A DNA stretch of 64,000 nucleotides from Candidatus Enterococcus ferrettii (GCF_017377655.1 NZ_JAFREL010000062.1:1-64000); one strand, 5' to 3'. Shown: positions 42,505-52,877, counted from the stretch's first letter. Notes: a model not told the origin generated them from the sequence alone. Numbers and translations: made by a program.

Positions 42505-44514
42505 CTATAGGCTTTCAATCAAATTCGCAATAAACGCGTTGTAATCTTCGCTTGCTACAAGTTTTTTACGAAACTCATCATCTTCAATAATCGGTACCAA
42601 CGTCTGGCTGACCTTTTCCAATTCTACTCGTCCCAGTTTATCTGGTGACATCAGGAAGACTAGCTGAATTTCCGGATAATCCGTTTCCCAAAATACGCCC
42701 TTTGGTACAACTGCTACAGCTACATAGGCCTCTTCTGTCACAGCCTCAATCGGATGTGGTACTGCCAAATAAGGCGAGAAAGCAACAGAGCTATAGCTTT
42801 CCCGTAAGCGAAGTTGTTGATGAAAGGCTTCTTTGATCGCTTTTTGCTCCATTTTCTCCAGCCGATCAATCAGCTGATCCAAAATATCCTCTTTGGTGGA
42901 AGTATGCTCCAGTTGGATAAACAGCTCTGATCGAAAGCATTGATGAATCAAGGCAATTTGCTGGGCCTTTTTCTCAGCATCTGCTTCATTGTCAATGACA
43001 GCGGTACAATGCGCCGGCATAAATCCAGATAGTTCATAGTTAATCTTTTTAATGTCCTCTTCGCCAACAAAAACGCTGACATAGACAATTGGCGTATGAT
43101 GAATCACGTTTGGCAAATTAATTGATGAAATAATTAGATCAATCTGATCCAAGTCCTGATCGGCAATTTCGTAATAGCTAATTACCTTATCAATCAAAAT
43201 TTTTGAACCAAATTCCCGTTCCAGACGATTTTTAATCATCTGTGAACTACCTAAACCAGTCGCACAAATGACTAACACCCGGGCTTTTTGATCGTTGTGA
43301 TACCGTTCCACCGCAGCGGTTAGATGAATTGTTAAATACGCCCATTCGCTTTCAGTAATTTCATATGGTTGAAAAATACGCATCTTGGACAAATATTTGA
43401 TTGTCAGGTCCAATAGTTCGCCGTAATGCTGACGAATTTCCTCCAGCAACGGATTCTCAATGCTCATGTTGTTTTGCAGCCGTAATAAGAACGGTGTAAA
43501 ATGCATCATCAATCCATCAATTAAGATTGTGTCCTGCTGCAGTTGATACCCAGTTTCCGTATCAAAAGCTCCCAAGGCCTCTAGGAGCTGTGCCTTAATC
43601 TCCGCCTCTGTATAATTCGTCTTTTGAAATACCCGTTTAGCCGTAATTTTATTCCGTAAATGCAACGCAATATAGTTCGCCTCTTCATGAGGAAATTCTA
43701 CCGACATGCTTTCGGTGATTCGTTGAACAATCCGTAAAGAAGTTTGGTATTCCAAGGAATCCTCCGGCAGCTGAATCATTTGGGTATATTCAATTTCAAA
43801 GCCGGACTGCAGTCGCTTAATTGCCAATCCAATGTGCAACACAATGTTGAATATAATAAAATCAGACAACTTTAAGCGTGCTTCCCGACACTCGTCTAAA
43901 ACAATAATTACAATCTCTTCGATGCTAATACCGTTCAGCAGGTTGGTGTAAGTGGAAAATGTATAGATGTTGTCTTGCAGCCGCTGCAAAAAGAAGTAAT
44001 TCATAATGAAATGCCGAATATTTTTCTCGTTGCCAACGACAAAAATTCCCCGATTGCTTTTGCTGCTTAACTCGATCTCATAAGGCTTCAACAATTTTTT
44101 AATCTCTACTAAATCATTGGAGACCGTTGAGCGAGAGACATATAATTCTTCTGCCAAGTTGTCGACATACACAGCCTTTTGCTCAAAAAACAATTGATTC
44201 AGAATATAATACTGACGGTCCTGTACTTCTTGAATGGCCCCTCTATCCTTTGAACAATTCTGTGACTTCATTTCCTGTAAATAGAATACTTGAAAGCTGT
44301 CCTGATTTCCCACTATTAAACGATAGCCATAGCCTTGTTTGGCCTCAATCGTACCAAGCGCTTTTTCCTTCAACGTGTCTTCCAACAAATGCAAGTATTT
44401 CCTAGCTGTGCGATCAGATACCCCCAAATTGGCCGCCATCTCCTGACTAGTTAAATAGCCAGGCTGGTTCTCGTATAGCAATTTAAGAATTTGTGTCTCT
44501 TTCTTACTCAACAT
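42505..44514 (-). CDS. licR: LicR/MtlR-type PRD-containing transcriptional activator
   Basis: The ATG at 44514 has AAAGG nine bases upstream; a TTG three codons earlier is less likely. The 669-residue protein has two N-terminal helix-turn-helix units (LTSQEMAANLGVSDRTARKYL; VDNLAEELYVSRSTVSNDLV), two PRD domains (about residues 185-390), an EIIB-like domain (VLVICATGLGSSQMIKNRL) and a C-terminal EIIA-like domain with a VPHPIEAV motif. Such activators are tuned by phosphorylation from HPr and from the cognate EIIB. Being inside the operon, it probably activates the licB-type genes and the GH1 gene upstream. The EIIB-EIIA domains are intact by eye. Confidence 0.93.
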   Translation of the reverse strand: MLSKKETQILKLLYENQPGYLTSQEMAANLGVSDRTARKYLHLLEDTLKEKALGTIEAKQGYGYRLIVGNQDSFQVFYLQEMKSQNCSKDRGAIQEVQDRQYYILNQLFFEQKAVYVDNLAEELYVSRSTVSNDLVEIKKLLKPYEIELSSKSNRGIFVVGNEKNIRHFIMNYFFLQRLQDNIYTFSTYTNLLNGISIEEIVIIVLDECREARLKLSDFIIFNIVLHIGLAIKRLQSGFEIEYTQMIQLPEDSLEYQTSLRIVQRITESMSVEFPHEEANYIALHLRNKITAKRVFQKTNYTEAEIKAQLLEALGAFDTETGYQLQQDTILIDGLMMHFTPFLLRLQNNMSIENPLLEEIRQHYGELLDLTIKYLSKMRIFQPYEITESEWAYLTIHLTAAVERYHNDQKARVLVICATGLGSSQMIKNRLEREFGSKILIDKVISYYEIADQDLDQIDLIISSINLPNVIHHTPIVYVSVFVGEEDIKKINYELSGFMPAHCTAVIDNEADAEKKAQQIALIHQCFRSELFIQLEHTSTKEDILDQLIDRLEKMEQKAIKEAFHQQLRLRESYSSVAFSPYLAVPHPIEAVTEEAYVAVAVVPKGVFWETDYPEIQLVFLMSPDKLGRVELEKVSQTLVPIIEDDEFRKKLVASEDYNAFIANLIESL

Positions 44515-44530
44515 GTTGATCAACCTTTAT

Positions 44531-44845
44531 TTAGATATTTTCTTCCACAAGTTTCCCCATTTTTTCAATCCCCATTGGAATCGGTACATATGCCTGTGGC
44601 GGAATATTAACAATTGGTTTATTGGTTTTATTCGCCGCTTTTTCTAAATTGGCAAAATACATTTTCGTTTGTGGACTTACTAGATAAAGATCGTATTCAT
44701 CTTTGGCGATGGTAGTCGCTCCTTGTGAAGCTGAAGTCGCATCCAGCTCAATTTCTATTCCTTTTCCTTTTAAATATTCCGTTGTTTTCTTCGCTATAAC
44801 TGAAGACGACATGCCTCCAGCACAGATAATCAATGCTTTTTTCAT
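44531..44845 (-). CDS. celA: PTS cellobiose/lichenan-family EIIB
   Basis: A 104-residue EIIB with the phospho-Cys8 in ALIICAGGMSSSVIAKK, followed by YLVSPQTKMYFANLEK and the C-terminal VNIPPQAYVPI. It transfers phosphate from the EIIA to the sugar bound by the EIIC. It lies 62 bases downstream of the GH1 gene and 16 bases before the activator gene. Confidence 0.95.
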   Translation of the reverse strand: MKKALIICAGGMSSSVIAKKTTEYLKGKGIEIELDATSASQGATTIAKDEYDLYLVSPQTKMYFANLEKAANKTNKPIVNIPPQAYVPIPMGIEKMGKLVEENI

Positions 44846-44907
44846 AATAAATCCCCCCGTAAGTTGTTCTTTTTTTCTTTGAACTTTCGTTTCGTATAAT
44901 GGGCTTC

Positions 44908-46365
<1,458 letters not shown>

Positions 46366-46376
46366 CTAAGAATAAT

Positions 46377-46390
46377 AGATAGCGCTTTCT
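46377..46390. promoter_or_regulatory. cre-like palindrome before the cel operon
   Basis: AGATAGCGCTTTCT matches the catabolite response element core (AAGCGCT) on the minus strand and is nearly palindromic. It lies about 40 bases before the GH1 start, where CcpA could block transcription. A TATTAT -10-like hexamer sits next to it. Confidence 0.6.
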
Positions 46391-46650
46391 TTGGGAATAC
46401 AGATTCTTTCCTTAGCACTACGGAAGGTTGTTCTTAGTATTAGAAAAGCTATTCGAAATCGCTGCAAATCACATATTAACTAACTCAGCTAATTAGCATC
46501 TATGTTATAAAACACAAGAAATTTCTTAGTATAAAGATAAAAACAGTTGATTTATCTTCTGTAGACCAACTGCTCATTGCTTAATAAAAAAATACAGGAA
46601 TAAGAAATAGCATCTTAATTGAAAGTTCAACCTTAAAGATAGTAATAGAA

Positions 46651-46704
46651 AATTATCGTTTAATGACAAAAAATTATTGTTTAACGATAATTATATGCTA
46701 TACT
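46651..46704 (+). promoter_or_regulatory. Promoter and operator of the DUF2975-HTH pair
   Basis: -35 TTGTTT (46677-46682), 16-base spacer, extended -10 TGCTATACT with hexamer 46699-46704. A perfect 10-base inverted repeat, AATTATCGTT (46651-46660) and AACGATAATT (46683-46692), straddles the -35, and a direct repeat AATTATYGTTTAA recurs 21 bases apart. Confidence 0.7.
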
Positions 46705-46725
46705 ATAGGTAAGGGGGCGAAGGAA

Positions 46726-47253
46726 ATGGATCTAAAAAAATCGCGTGATACATTTTGGATAATTGATGGGATATTTAAACTCTTAGCGATTGGAAGTTTA
46801 TGCATGGGGATTTATCTAGCAGTGCAATTGTTGGTTTATAAAAATTCAATTATTTCGGGTGCAGACAAATTGGTCATTTTGGTTTTTTATTCTGGCGGTC
46901 CCCTGACTGCACATCAACAGGCGATCACTAATGCGTTGAGCATGTTGCCACAACTTTTAGTTTGGACCTTTGCTTTTTGGTCAGGAAGCAAAATTTTCTA
47001 TGATTTATCAGAAGGTTTGACCCCATTTTCCGAAACTATGTATAAAAGGATTGATCGAATTGCCAAAGCCATTTTGTGGCTGGGCTTTCTACAACCACAA
47101 ATTTATTCCTTATTTGCTTCATTAGTATCAGGTAAATTCTCTTGGTCACTCAGCCTCAATTTAACCCTAGTTATGGGATTGGTTCTCTACAGCATCAGCG
47201 CCATTTTCCGTTATGCAATTTCTCTGCAGGAGCTGGCTGATGATACAGTGTAA
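46726..47253 (+). CDS. DUF2975 family membrane protein
   Basis: The ATG at 46726 follows AGGGGG by eight bases; the frame upstream to 46663 runs through the promoter. The 175-residue product has four hydrophobic segments (residues about 11-33, 68-90, 112-132, 143-165) and the DUF2975 layout, including a short loop with LSEGLTPFSETMYKRIDRIA before helix 3. These proteins are nearly always paired with a small HTH regulator, as here (gap 12 bases), and probably control its activity from the membrane. The physiological signal is unknown. Confidence 0.85.
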   Translation: MDLKKSRDTFWIIDGIFKLLAIGSLCMGIYLAVQLLVYKNSIISGADKLVILVFYSGGPLTAHQQAITNALSMLPQLLVWTFAFWSGSKIFYDLSEGLTPFSETMYKRIDRIAKAILWLGFLQPQIYSLFASLVSGKFSWSLSLNLTLVMGLVLYSISAIFRYAISLQELADDTV

Positions 47254-47265
47254 GGAGGTGGCAGC

Positions 47266-47472
47266 ATGCCGATCATTGTTCACTTAGATCGCATGATGGC
47301 CGAACGAAAAATTAGCTTGAAGGATTTGGCTGAAGAAGTCGGCATCACCAACGCAAATATGTCGAAATTAAAAACCGGCAAGGTCAGTGCCGTTCGTTTC
47401 TCTACCTTAGAGGCCATCTGCGAAGTACTAGACTGCCAACCCGGGGATTTGTTTGAATATCGAAGGCCTTAA
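47266..47472 (+). CDS. Small Cro/CI-type HTH regulator (YozG-like)
   Basis: A 68-residue protein consisting of one helix-turn-helix domain: LDRMMAERKISLKDLAEEVGITNANMSKLKTGKVSAVRF, ending in EVLDCQPGDLFEYRR. It matches the small regulators paired with DUF2975 membrane proteins. AGGAGGTG precedes the ATG. The inverted repeat over the operon promoter is the likely binding site, giving autoregulation. Its stop lies at the edge of a bidirectional terminator. Confidence 0.9.
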   Translation: MPIIVHLDRMMAERKISLKDLAEEVGITNANMSKLKTGKVSAVRFSTLEAICEVLDCQPGDLFEYRRP

Positions 47473-47502
47473 AAAAGGATTGGCGTGTTTGCCAATCCTT
47501 TT
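47471..47502. terminator. Bidirectional terminator between the HTH gene and the Vat-like gene
   Basis: AAAAGGATTGGC and GCCAATCCTTTT form a 12-base perfect stem with T runs on both strands. Confidence 0.9.
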
Positions 47503-48136
47503 ACTCAACCATTTTTATTTTAGTTAAATCACCACTACACAGCTGCTCTAAGTTCCGGAAAATCTTTTCCGCTGACCAATCCCACCACTTTATTTCCAGA
47601 AGATAATCAATTAATTCATCATCAAACCGTTTTCTCAGTATGCGGCTCGGGTTGCCGCCAACAATGTGATAAGGTGGAACATCCTTAGCTACAACGGAAT
47701 TTGCTGCAATAATTGCGCCATCGCCAATCTGCACACCCGGCATAACCGTTACATTCTGCCCAATCCATACATCATTTCCTACGACCGTATCCCCTTTAAA
47801 TGGAAGATCCTCACTGGCTGGTGTACTTTTTTCCCAACCATGTCCCATGATATTGAAGGGATAGGTGGTGATACTATTCATTCGATGATTCGCACCGTTC
47901 ATCACAAATTCTATGCCGCTGGCGATGGCACAAAATTTGCCGATAATCAATTTATCACCTAAAAATTCATAATGGTGAGTCACCCGTTCTTCAAATCTTT
48001 CGGCACCACTTGCATCATCATAATACGTATACTCGCCAACAACAATCGTGGGACGAGTAATCGCATTTTTTATAAAACAAACACTCTTAATTGCTTCGTT
48101 GGGATAGAGCTTATTAGGGTCAGGTCCATATAGCAT
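47501..48136 (-). CDS. Vat-family xenobiotic (streptogramin A-type) O-acetyltransferase
   Basis: A 211-residue left-handed beta-helix acetyltransferase. It follows Vat proteins through most of its length: GPDPNKLYPNEAIKSVCFIK, VGEYTYYDD, IIGKFCAIASGIEFVMNGANHRM (His of the active site), TVVGNDVWIGQNVTVMPGV, GDGAIIAANSVVAKDV and IKWWDWS. Vat enzymes acetylate streptogramin A antibiotics with acetyl-CoA; CatB-type relatives act on chloramphenicol. Strong GGAGG eight bases before the ATG, and a TATAAT about 30 bases upstream within a very short leader. Whether this copy confers resistance is inference; it has no mobile element nearby. Confidence 0.88.
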   Translation of the reverse strand: MLYGPDPNKLYPNEAIKSVCFIKNAITRPTIVVGEYTYYDDASGAERFEERVTHHYEFLGDKLIIGKFCAIASGIEFVMNGANHRMNSITTYPFNIMGHGWEKSTPASEDLPFKGDTVVGNDVWIGQNVTVMPGVQIGDGAIIAANSVVAKDVPPYHIVGGNPSRILRKRFDDELIDYLLEIKWWDWSAEKIFRNLEQLCSGDLTKIKMVE

Positions 48137-48173
48137 TAGAAATTCCTCCTTTTTGCTTTATTATACGCTAAAT

Positions 48174-48200
48174 ACCCCATCCGCGTGATTCGGATGAGGT
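48174..48200 (-). terminator. Hairpin after the LacI-family gene
   Basis: ACCTCATCCG pairs with CGGATGGGGT on the minus strand, 17 bases after the stop. No T run follows, so it may be a weak terminator; it also covers the region where the -35 of the Vat-like gene would lie. Confidence 0.4.
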
Positions 48201-48216
48201 AATTTTAGATATGACT

Positions 48217-49215
48217 TTAAGCAGAGTTGCGTTTGATCAAGGTCAAATGTAGCTGAGACTGATCCACCTCATACGACCGTTCTTCTAATTTAGCAATCAT
48301 AAGGTTGGTCGATTCTTTGCCCAGAGCTTCCACTGGTTGAGCTATTGTCGTTAAGGGAACGGCTAATACATCTGTGAATGGCTGATTATCAAAACCTAAA
48401 ATAGCCAAGTCTTCTGGAACCTTTCTTCCAGCTTCCAGGTATTCTTTTAAAATACCGATCGCTACTTCATCACTGCTGGTAAATACTGCATCAGGGCGGC
48501 CATCTTCCGGCAGTGCCAGCATTTTTTTGGCCACCTGTTGACCATCTTGAATCGTATGAACCTGTTTAAAAATCCAATCAATTTTCATTGGCAAACCGTG
48601 CTTATTAATCGCCTTCTCGAAACCTTCTGTTCGGGAATTCCCATGCCCGCCAGTTGTTAATGTCCCCCCAGTACAATAAGCAATCCGCTGATAGCCTTTT
48701 TGAATCAGGTAATCCACTGCTTCGAAGCTGGCAGAGGCTTGATCAGTATATATCTGCGGCAGCTTCGAGTCAGGAATGGCCTCATTACATAAAACAATCG
48801 GGCCAAACTCCTGATACGCCTCAATTTCTTTAGGATCACCTTCAATAGAACACATGATTAACCCTGAAATAACATGCTGCTTCAACATTTCTAGCATGTT
48901 GATCTCAGCATTTTGATCATCGTACGTTTGCATTACTAGAACATTATAGCCTTGTGCTTTAGCGCATTTTTCAATGGCATCAACCAGTTGAGAGAAAAAA
49001 GGATTAACAATACGAGAGACCAATATTCCAATCATTTTACCCTTTTTTGACCGCAGTTGAGTAGCAACCGTGCTGGGTCGATAATGAAGCTCATCCATCG
49101 CTGTTTGAATTCTTTTTCGTTTGTCTTCTGAGATATAGGGATGTTTGTTTAAATAGCGGGAAACGGTTGAAACAGAAAGCCCCGCTCGTTTTGCCACATC
49201 TTTTATTGTTGCCAT
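48217..49215 (-). CDS. LacI-family transcriptional regulator, target unknown
   Basis: The ATG at 49215 has GGCGGTGA upstream; a GTG three codons earlier overlaps this site. The 332-residue product has the LacI helix-turn-helix (TIKDVAKRAGLSVSTVSRYLNKHPYIS), hinge and a ligand domain beginning MIGILVSRIVNPFFSQLVD. No sugar operon stands next to it: the Vat-like gene is downstream and a phosphoesterase gene upstream. Its targets may lie elsewhere, so it could be a global or orphan regulator. It is not CcpA, judging by the lack of CcpA's typical start (a guess from memory). Confidence 0.85.
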   Translation of the reverse strand: MATIKDVAKRAGLSVSTVSRYLNKHPYISEDKRKRIQTAMDELHYRPSTVATQLRSKKGKMIGILVSRIVNPFFSQLVDAIEKCAKAQGYNVLVMQTYDDQNAEINMLEMLKQHVISGLIMCSIEGDPKEIEAYQEFGPIVLCNEAIPDSKLPQIYTDQASASFEAVDYLIQKGYQRIAYCTGGTLTTGGHGNSRTEGFEKAINKHGLPMKIDWIFKQVHTIQDGQQVAKKMLALPEDGRPDAVFTSSDEVAIGILKEYLEAGRKVPEDLAILGFDNQPFTDVLAVPLTTIAQPVEALGKESTNLMIAKLEERSYEVDQSQLHLTLIKRNSA

Positions 49216-49338
49216 ATCAGTCACCGCCTATGGTATCGATTTCAGCATAATGATACGGGGTTTTCGCTCGTTTGTCAATAGATTGGACGAAACGAAGAGA
49301 AGCCCACTCTGGGTTTAATCTGCTCTAAAAATGCAAAT

Positions 49339-49378
49339 AGATCCAATCCTACTAAGTAATTCTAGTTGGATTGGATCT
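49339..49378 (-). terminator. Terminator after the phosphoesterase gene
   Basis: AGATCCAATCC pairs with GGATTGGATCT (11-base perfect stem) followed on the minus strand by ATTTGCATTTTT. Confidence 0.7.
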
Positions 49379-49384
49379 AACTTT

Positions 49385-51085
49385 TTATTGCTCACCATTA
49401 ATAATTTTAGAACTCAATAAATCTGTCAGCTCCAGACCTGTGTTAATCTTCGAGTAAATTGAACATACGACAAAACGTTTTCTTCCAGCAAACGTTACAA
49501 ATTGGTAACGACGAGAAGAGGCTGGAATGTGGTGATGCCCATGAATTGCTCCGATAATCTTGTATGTCTCGAATAACTGTTCAATTTCAGCTTCTGAACA
49601 ATGGTACTCCTTATTATAGGCTTCACTTTTAGGGGTCAGCATACTCAGCTCATTAAATAGTGGTGCATGAGAAACAATCACAGTTGGCAACTCGTGATCT
49701 TCCTGCAGTAAAGCTTTCAGCGATGCTAGTATGAATTGCTGTTGTTCCTTTTTACGCTTCACTAGTACAACGGGAATAGTCAAGCCAATATAGCGAACGC
49801 CTTCATGAATACAGCTGCTGTTGTTCAACACTTGCATTTGCGGAAAGCGCTGCTGCAGCTCTTCTTTTACTATCTCATAAAAATCATGATGACCGATCGG
49901 CAGCATAGGCCATGAATCATCTGGATTTTGTAGCAGTGTTTCAAACCATTCATAATGTAAAAACGGACGCCATTTTTCCCACTGGGGATCCTCAAAATCA
50001 CGATTTATTGGCAGCACATCAACCAAATCGTGATTGCCAATAACGTAAATTCCTTTGATTTCTCCATCAGCAGCCTGAGAATCCGATGCATCTCCTGCCA
50101 AAATGTTGAAATTTTTGTTAGTAAAGGGCAGCTTGCCTTCCATGGTATGCATATCAGAAACCACATTGATCAAATGAGTATTATCCGTTGAATGAACATT
50201 TTCAAAATAACTTTCTAACTCACCTGGATTCACGCTGTGTGCCACGTAATTTTTCCGAACCTCAGCTAATTCTTTGCCAAATTCTGAACGTAATAGTGGT
50301 TTGCTTCGGACTGGCATCGTTTGATTTGCTAAGATAATGGCACTTTCGATGCTTTGGTTTATTTCCTGAGGAAGCAGCTCTAGCCCTGGTTTGATATCCG
50401 ACTCATAAGTCAAAACCTTATGGATATTTTGATCAATCTGCTGGTTCGCTCTGTTATCTAGCAACTGAGCATTTCTGCCATCGGTCATAATTGGCAAAGA
50501 ATGTGTCAGCTGTACCACAAAGTTAAGATATTCTCCAATATACTCAGAAATTCCGGTTCTGACATTTTCACTAAACAAAAATTTCCCGGCCAAATTGGCT
50601 GAAAGTGGACCCGTTTCATCATGCTGCAACAATCGCCCTAAAATCTGGATTTCAAACAGCGGATTATCAAAAATTGCTTGATGGGCTTGACATACTTCTG
50701 GAGAGTTCTCTTCAACCTTCTTGCCAGTCACCTGAAAGATACTTAACATCAAGTATTTTTCTAAAGTATTTTTGTGGGATTCAATGTATTGGCGAACCGC
50801 TTTAGGATGCAGCAGGTACTGAATTGCTGCTCGTTGAATATAATTCCTCGCAGTATCGTAAGGGATTGCGGAATAAACAATGTCCCCCTGCGAACAAACA
50901 TTTAGCGTTTGATCTCTCATGTTGCAGGTGAGTTGGAAATAGTCATTTTTAAATAAGGTCTTATTAATCGGACGTCGCTTATTCTCGGGATAGAGATCAA
51001 AACGGGCAGCGAGCTCTGGCGGCAACGCATTTACCGATAACGCAGACGATTGGTTTATGGACAATGGATGATTTTGTGAATTCAT
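49385..51085 (-). CDS. Calcineurin-like metallophosphoesterase with extra N-terminal domain
   Basis: The ATG at 51085 lies six bases after GAGG; earlier starts (to 51145) lack a site. The 566-residue product ends in a metallophosphoesterase domain with all metal motifs: VVSDMHT, ILAGDASDS, VIGNHDLVDV, VSHAPL and AIHGHHH. The first about 310 residues form a mostly helical region that I do not recognise; it carries a segment QAIFDNPLFEIQILGRLL and may bind a partner or substrate. The substrate could be a nucleotide or phosphoprotein. It is monocistronic with its own terminator. Confidence 0.8.
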   Translation of the reverse strand: MNSQNHPLSINQSSALSVNALPPELAARFDLYPENKRRPINKTLFKNDYFQLTCNMRDQTLNVCSQGDIVYSAIPYDTARNYIQRAAIQYLLHPKAVRQYIESHKNTLEKYLMLSIFQVTGKKVEENSPEVCQAHQAIFDNPLFEIQILGRLLQHDETGPLSANLAGKFLFSENVRTGISEYIGEYLNFVVQLTHSLPIMTDGRNAQLLDNRANQQIDQNIHKVLTYESDIKPGLELLPQEINQSIESAIILANQTMPVRSKPLLRSEFGKELAEVRKNYVAHSVNPGELESYFENVHSTDNTHLINVVSDMHTMEGKLPFTNKNFNILAGDASDSQAADGEIKGIYVIGNHDLVDVLPINRDFEDPQWEKWRPFLHYEWFETLLQNPDDSWPMLPIGHHDFYEIVKEELQQRFPQMQVLNNSSCIHEGVRYIGLTIPVVLVKRKKEQQQFILASLKALLQEDHELPTVIVSHAPLFNELSMLTPKSEAYNKEYHCSEAEIEQLFETYKIIGAIHGHHHIPASSRRYQFVTFAGRKRFVVCSIYSKINTGLELTDLLSSKIINGEQ

Positions 51086-51216
51086 AGCAATCCTCATTCT
51101 TACTTCTGTTTTCATCTGTATAGCCATTATAATGCTTTTTGACAAGCGACTCCATGCTTGCTAAAAAATTGAAGAAAAAATCAGGTTTTACCTTTTTTTC
51201 GATGATCACATGGGTA

Positions 51217-51256
51217 AAAAGAAGATGAAGCAGTCTACAAAAGTAAGTCTGCTTCA
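51217..51256 (-). terminator. Terminator of the GyrI-like gene
   Basis: Minus strand: TGAAGCAGACT pairs with AGACTGCTTCA, followed by TCTTCTTTTT; it lies just after the stop codon at 51271. Confidence 0.8.
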
Positions 51257-51270
51257 CCCTCTTCACACGA

Positions 51271-51894
51271 TTAATTTTCTACTACTTGAAAACGCAGAAT
51301 CGTTTTTCGTTTTTCTGGTGCTGTTTTACGTGCATCGTTTAGATAGATTTCTTTATGTTCATGATGGCTTCGTTGCAGTTTCTGTTCTTGAGCAAACTGT
51401 TCCATCTTGGTAAAAGTAGCTGGTTCCTCATCAAATGACCCTTTGTGCAACGCTTGAACACATAGCCCCTCCTGACGAGTTTCAAAGTTAACCTGCTCTA
51501 GCAAAGCATGCGGCTTTTTCTTTTTAACTTCGGCTAAGGTTTCCTGAAATAGTGCTTCTGTGATATAGTCCGACTGTCGAATCATCAAGATATACTCAAA
51601 GCTGGCCTTATCTTGCAAATCATCTGGATTGGTAGTGGTCCATTGTCCTTCCAATGGATATACGGTGTAATCGTTACAACCAATTTCAGTGTTGTCCACG
51701 ACAGAACGCTTAAACGCCATTTTGATGGGAAAAGCCAGTGAGTACAACACACCTACTCGTTCTGAAAAGGCGGCTTCATTAGGGTCGCCCATACCAGCAA
51801 TCGTGATGAATTTTTGCTCAGGCAGTCGAATTACCTGTGGTTTAGTCGTGGCACCGTAAATCTCTTTTTCGTGTTTTTTCCATTCATGTTTCAT
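51271..51894 (-). CDS. GyrI-like small-molecule-binding domain protein
   Basis: A 207-residue GyrI-like protein: HEWKKHEKEIYGATTKPQVIRLP, FITIAGMGDPNE and the second half MIRQSDYITEALFQETLAEVKKKKPHALLEQVNFE split around residues 118-150, with GLCVQALHKGSFDEEPATF. The domain binds small amphipathic molecules and acts as a sensor or sequestering protein; some members hydrolyse xenobiotics. It lies 62 bases downstream of a YafY-type regulator, and a perfect palindrome in that gap recurs before the regulator. The ATG at 51894 is preceded by GGGGAG. Confidence 0.88.
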   Translation of the reverse strand: MKHEWKKHEKEIYGATTKPQVIRLPEQKFITIAGMGDPNEAAFSERVGVLYSLAFPIKMAFKRSVVDNTEIGCNDYTVYPLEGQWTTTNPDDLQDKASFEYILMIRQSDYITEALFQETLAEVKKKKPHALLEQVNFETRQEGLCVQALHKGSFDEEPATFTKMEQFAQEQKLQRSHHEHKEIYLNDARKTAPEKRKTILRFQVVEN

Positions 51895-51944
51895 TGTAGA
51901 ATCTCCCCGCTTCCTTTGATGCCTTTATCTTAGCAGGAGAAACC

Positions 51945-51959
51945 TGACAACTAGTGTCA
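51945..51959. promoter_or_regulatory. YafY-type operator before the GyrI-like gene
   Basis: TGACAACTAGTGTCA, with arms TGACA/TGTCA around ACTAG, overlaps the regulator stop codon and the -35 area of the GyrI-like gene. An 11-base core (ACAACTAGTGT) recurs at 52879-52889. Confidence 0.7.
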
Positions 51960-52850
51960 AGTTTCATAAAAATCCAGAATTTTTTTTATACGCTTCGCTA
52001 ATTCTAGTCGTACTTCCATCGGTGCTGCTACCTCAACTCGATCTCCTAATGACAGTAAAAAATTATACAGCTCATCATTATGAGGCAAGTCAATCTTAAC
52101 CTGCAATCGTCCATCCTGCTGTTGAATAAATTCTTCGTAATGATCATATACCTTGTAAGCTGTATCCTGATCAAACAGCAGTTTCACGGAAATCTTCTCA
52201 TCTGCCGCAGATGATTGAGCGGTTAATAACTCAGGAACGGATTTTCTCTGAAAGGTTGCCTCTAAAGGTTGCAATTGTTTCATCCGTAGAAGTTTAAATA
52301 AACGAAAATCCTGACGCAGCTGGCAAAAAGCCTGCAAATACCAATCTTTATTCTTAAAAATCAACTTGTGAGGTTCAACAATTCGCTCCTCCTGCTCGCC
52401 TTTACGGTTGGCATAAAAAAAACCAACCAGCTGCTTATTAAGGATGGCCTGCTTTAACGGATCAAACAGCTGCTTGCTTTCCATTCCCCATTGACTGAAA
52501 TCAATTTCCAGCCAATCCGCGGGTGGTGTTTTAAATAATCCACCTAATTTTACCAAAAGCTCATCGGATTGATGCCTTTCTGCTGCTGATACTTCCTGCA
52601 AAGCCATCAAAATTTTCTCCTGCTCCTCATTAGAAAGCAGCACTCGATTCAATGTATACTCCTGATTAATAAAAATACCGCCGCCTTGACCTTGGACGGT
52701 ATAAACAGGAATCCCTGCAGCACTTAATGCATCAATGTCCCGGTAAATCGTGCGTACCGACGTCTCAAATTGCTCTGCCAATTCTGGTGCGGTGACTCGT
52801 CCTTTTTCTAATAAAATTAACAAGATTCTCAGTAAACGGCTGCTGGTCAT
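51957..52850 (-). CDS. YafY-family regulator (HTH_11 plus WYL)
   Basis: A 297-residue protein with an N-terminal DeoR-like helix-turn-helix (LILLEKGRVTAPELAEQFETSVRTIYRDIDALSAAGIPV), a WYL domain in the middle (KNKDWYLQAFCQLRQDFRLFKL split over residues 155-180) and a C-terminal WCX-like extension. WYL regulators sense nucleic acids or small molecules. It stands upstream of the GyrI-like gene in the same direction, and both genes carry the same palindrome in front, so it probably controls itself and its partner. GAGGG precedes the ATG. Confidence 0.9.
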   Translation of the reverse strand: MTSSRLLRILLILLEKGRVTAPELAEQFETSVRTIYRDIDALSAAGIPVYTVQGQGGGIFINQEYTLNRVLLSNEEQEKILMALQEVSAAERHQSDELLVKLGGLFKTPPADWLEIDFSQWGMESKQLFDPLKQAILNKQLVGFFYANRKGEQEERIVEPHKLIFKNKDWYLQAFCQLRQDFRLFKLLRMKQLQPLEATFQRKSVPELLTAQSSAADEKISVKLLFDQDTAYKVYDHYEEFIQQQDGRLQVKIDLPHNDELYNFLLSLGDRVEVAAPMEVRLELAKRIKKILDFYET

Positions 52851-52877
52851 AGAATTCCCTCTTTTATGTTTTCTTCA

